In this document: positions 5,840 through 6,343 of the stretch, piece by piece
Layout: each line of letters begins with the position of its first letter
Numbering within the stretch: the first letter of the stretch is position 1
DNA from: Gammaproteobacteria bacterium
GTDB lineage: Bacteria; Pseudomonadota; Gammaproteobacteria; Pseudomonadales; Oleiphilaceae
DNA length: 6,343 nucleotides
Assembly: GCA_029268325.1 (NCBI GenBank)
Contig: JAJUGC010000135.1
Location: 1 to 6,343, forward strand
Direction: 5' to 3'
Translations under genes and position numbers: made by a program
Notes under the pieces: generated by a model
Databases searched by the model: none
Seen by the model: only the letters and a program-made list of their open reading frames with translations
Told to the model about the DNA's origin: nothing

Positions 5840-6117
5840 TTACCGGTTGCAAGAACATTTTCGGGTGTGAACTTAACTCCATTAACCCTCAACTCAGCAA
5901 TGTGGTCAGGATTAACTTCTACCCTACTTATAACATTTTCTTTACTTACTTTACCTGCTAAATCACAAACATCATTCGCATCATGCATCCACAGTCCATA
6001 GGGCCCAACGGAATAGGTGTGATCCCCCTCAACCGTGAAGTTATAGACCTTCAGCGGTTGATCAACGCACTCAACGTTTTCGCAACAAAAGATAAGCTTC
6101 GGCCACCGTGATGGCAT
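5812..6117 (-). pseudogene. Hint (pretoxin self-cleavage) domain C-terminus plus toxin linker, frameshifted remnant
   Basis: The frame from about 6117 to the TAG at 5812-5814 contains VECVDQPLKVYNFTVEGDHTY followed by SVGPYGLWMHDAN. This is the hallmark end of Hint domains in polymorphic toxins, which usually finish VYNFxVxxxHTYxVG...W-V-H-N. Hint domains are thought to release the C-terminal toxin by autoproteolysis; here the usual terminal HN is HD. A linker follows (DVCDLAGKVSKENVISRVEVNPDHIAELRVNGVKFTPENVLATGK), after which the frame goes astray (VLVDRLCF, stop). The missing base is placed at about 5837-5838: adding one nucleotide there joins GK to PSGQVVFLETG of the toxin domain. The ATG at 6117 is not a native start, because the protein should continue upstream and has no ribosome-binding site there. 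The first dozen codons after it (MPSRWPKLIF) do not look like Hint and probably result from a second frame break. Confidence 0.75.
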
Positions 6118-6163
6118 TGTCGACGCTCAGATGCAGTGCTTCAACCCAGTCCTCACCTTGAGC
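6071..6163 (-). pseudogene. Upstream Hint-domain remnant in a second reading frame
   Basis: A 30-codon open stretch between TAA (6166-6164) and TGA (6073-6071) reads AQGEDWVEALHLSV and then DNAITVAEAYLLLRKR. The pattern G-E-x-W-V-x-A-x-x-L followed by a V-x-[DN]-A turn resembles the Hint block that precedes VYNFTV in pretoxin proteins. It is in a different frame from the VYNFTV segment, so one or more indels probably lie between about 6075 and 6110. The similarity ends abruptly at the TAA, with no start codon or ribosome-binding site, as if only the 3' part of a Hint-toxin gene had been copied or captured here. This is a short match judged by eye. Confidence 0.5.
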
Positions 6164-6227
6164 TTATCCAAAATCAATTTAACTCTACAGTATTAAATAC
6201 GGGACTTTACTATCGACCAAATTAATC

Positions 6228-6343
6228 TTAATGGGAAGATGAAATAACTTCGTGAGCCTCCTTGGCTGCCTGCAAGACACATTTCCACTCTGGAAGGCTA
6301 ATGTACGCCTCATCAGACATATCATAACCATACTTATCAAAAA
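6228..6343 (-). CDS. 3' end of an unidentified small gene, possibly a second immunity gene (runs off the right edge)
   Basis: On the minus strand an open frame enters from the right edge. The first whole codon is at 6341-6339 and it runs 37 codons to the TAA at 6230-6228, reading FDKYGYDMSDEAYISLPEWK and then CVLQAAKEAHEVISSSH. The composition is acidic, aromatic and helical, typical of a small soluble protein's C-terminus. I do not recognise the family. It sits immediately upstream, in the same orientation, of the Hint-toxin-immunity remnant. In tandem polymorphic-toxin arrays the preceding cassette ends with its immunity gene, so an immunity function is a reasonable but unproven guess. About 60 bp with stops in the frames I read separate it from the Hint remnant. 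Confidence 0.45.
   Translation of the reverse strand, partial: FDKYGYDMSDEAYISLPEWKCVLQAAKEAHEVISSSH

Noticed and set aside
5520..5870. 116-codon plus-strand frame opposite the toxin tip
   Set aside because: The minus strand shows Hint/toxin motifs and the GTGA-linked immunity gene; the plus frame has no ribosome-binding site or motif.
1..6343. CRISPR arrays, tRNA or rRNA genes, riboswitches
   Set aside because: I saw no regularly spaced direct repeats, tRNA-like cloverleaf, rRNA sequence or known riboswitch pattern on either strand.

Overview
The window has two parts: a conserved gammaproteobacterial core block (about 1-3300) and an accessory segment of insertion-sequence remnants plus polymorphic-toxin debris (about 3320-6343). 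The core block reads clpB (5' part only), pgeF and rluD on the minus strand, with bamD diverging from rluD on the plus strand. The same gene order (bamD / rluD-pgeF-clpB) is known from E. coli and many other Gammaproteobacteria. The moderately high GC content and protein style fit a non-enteric, possibly marine or environmental gammaproteobacterium. I cannot name the genus from sequence alone.

Core region. rluD (23S rRNA pseudouridine synthase) and pgeF (peptidoglycan editing factor) overlap by 20 bp and are probably co-transcribed. clpB (disaggregase) lies 127 bp further on and has its own well-formed sigma-32 heat-shock promoter at 546-573. bamD encodes the essential lipoprotein of the outer-membrane beta-barrel assembly machine, with a clear lipobox and lipidation cysteine.

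Mobile region. Downstream of bamD an IS630-family transposase (minus strand, 3335 to about 4342) meets an IS256-family transposase (plus strand, about 4340-5206). They join head to head, and each has lost its own N-terminal coding part and its outer IS end at the junction. Both DDE catalytic triads remain, but neither element looks autonomous. The outer terminal inverted repeat of the IS256 copy is recognisable at 5212-5241.

Toxin region. From 5262 to the right edge the DNA is visibly more AT-rich and is read on the minus strand. In transcription order it holds the 3' end of an unidentified small gene (6228-6343), a remnant of a Hint (pretoxin self-splicing/cleavage) domain ending in the typical VYNFTVEGDHTYSVG...LWMH motif, a C-terminal toxin domain separated from Hint by an apparent 1-nt deletion near 5837, and an intact 96-residue presumed immunity gene. 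The immunity gene overlaps the toxin stop codon by 4 bp (GTGA) and has a perfect AGGAGG ribosome-binding site inside the last toxin codons. There is no start region for a large toxin, so this looks like a displaced ('orphan') toxin-tip/immunity cassette of a CDI, Rhs or similar polymorphic toxin system. The gene at the right edge is plausibly the immunity gene of a neighbouring cassette. This cassette, with a broken toxin and an intact antidote, is the most interesting part of the window.
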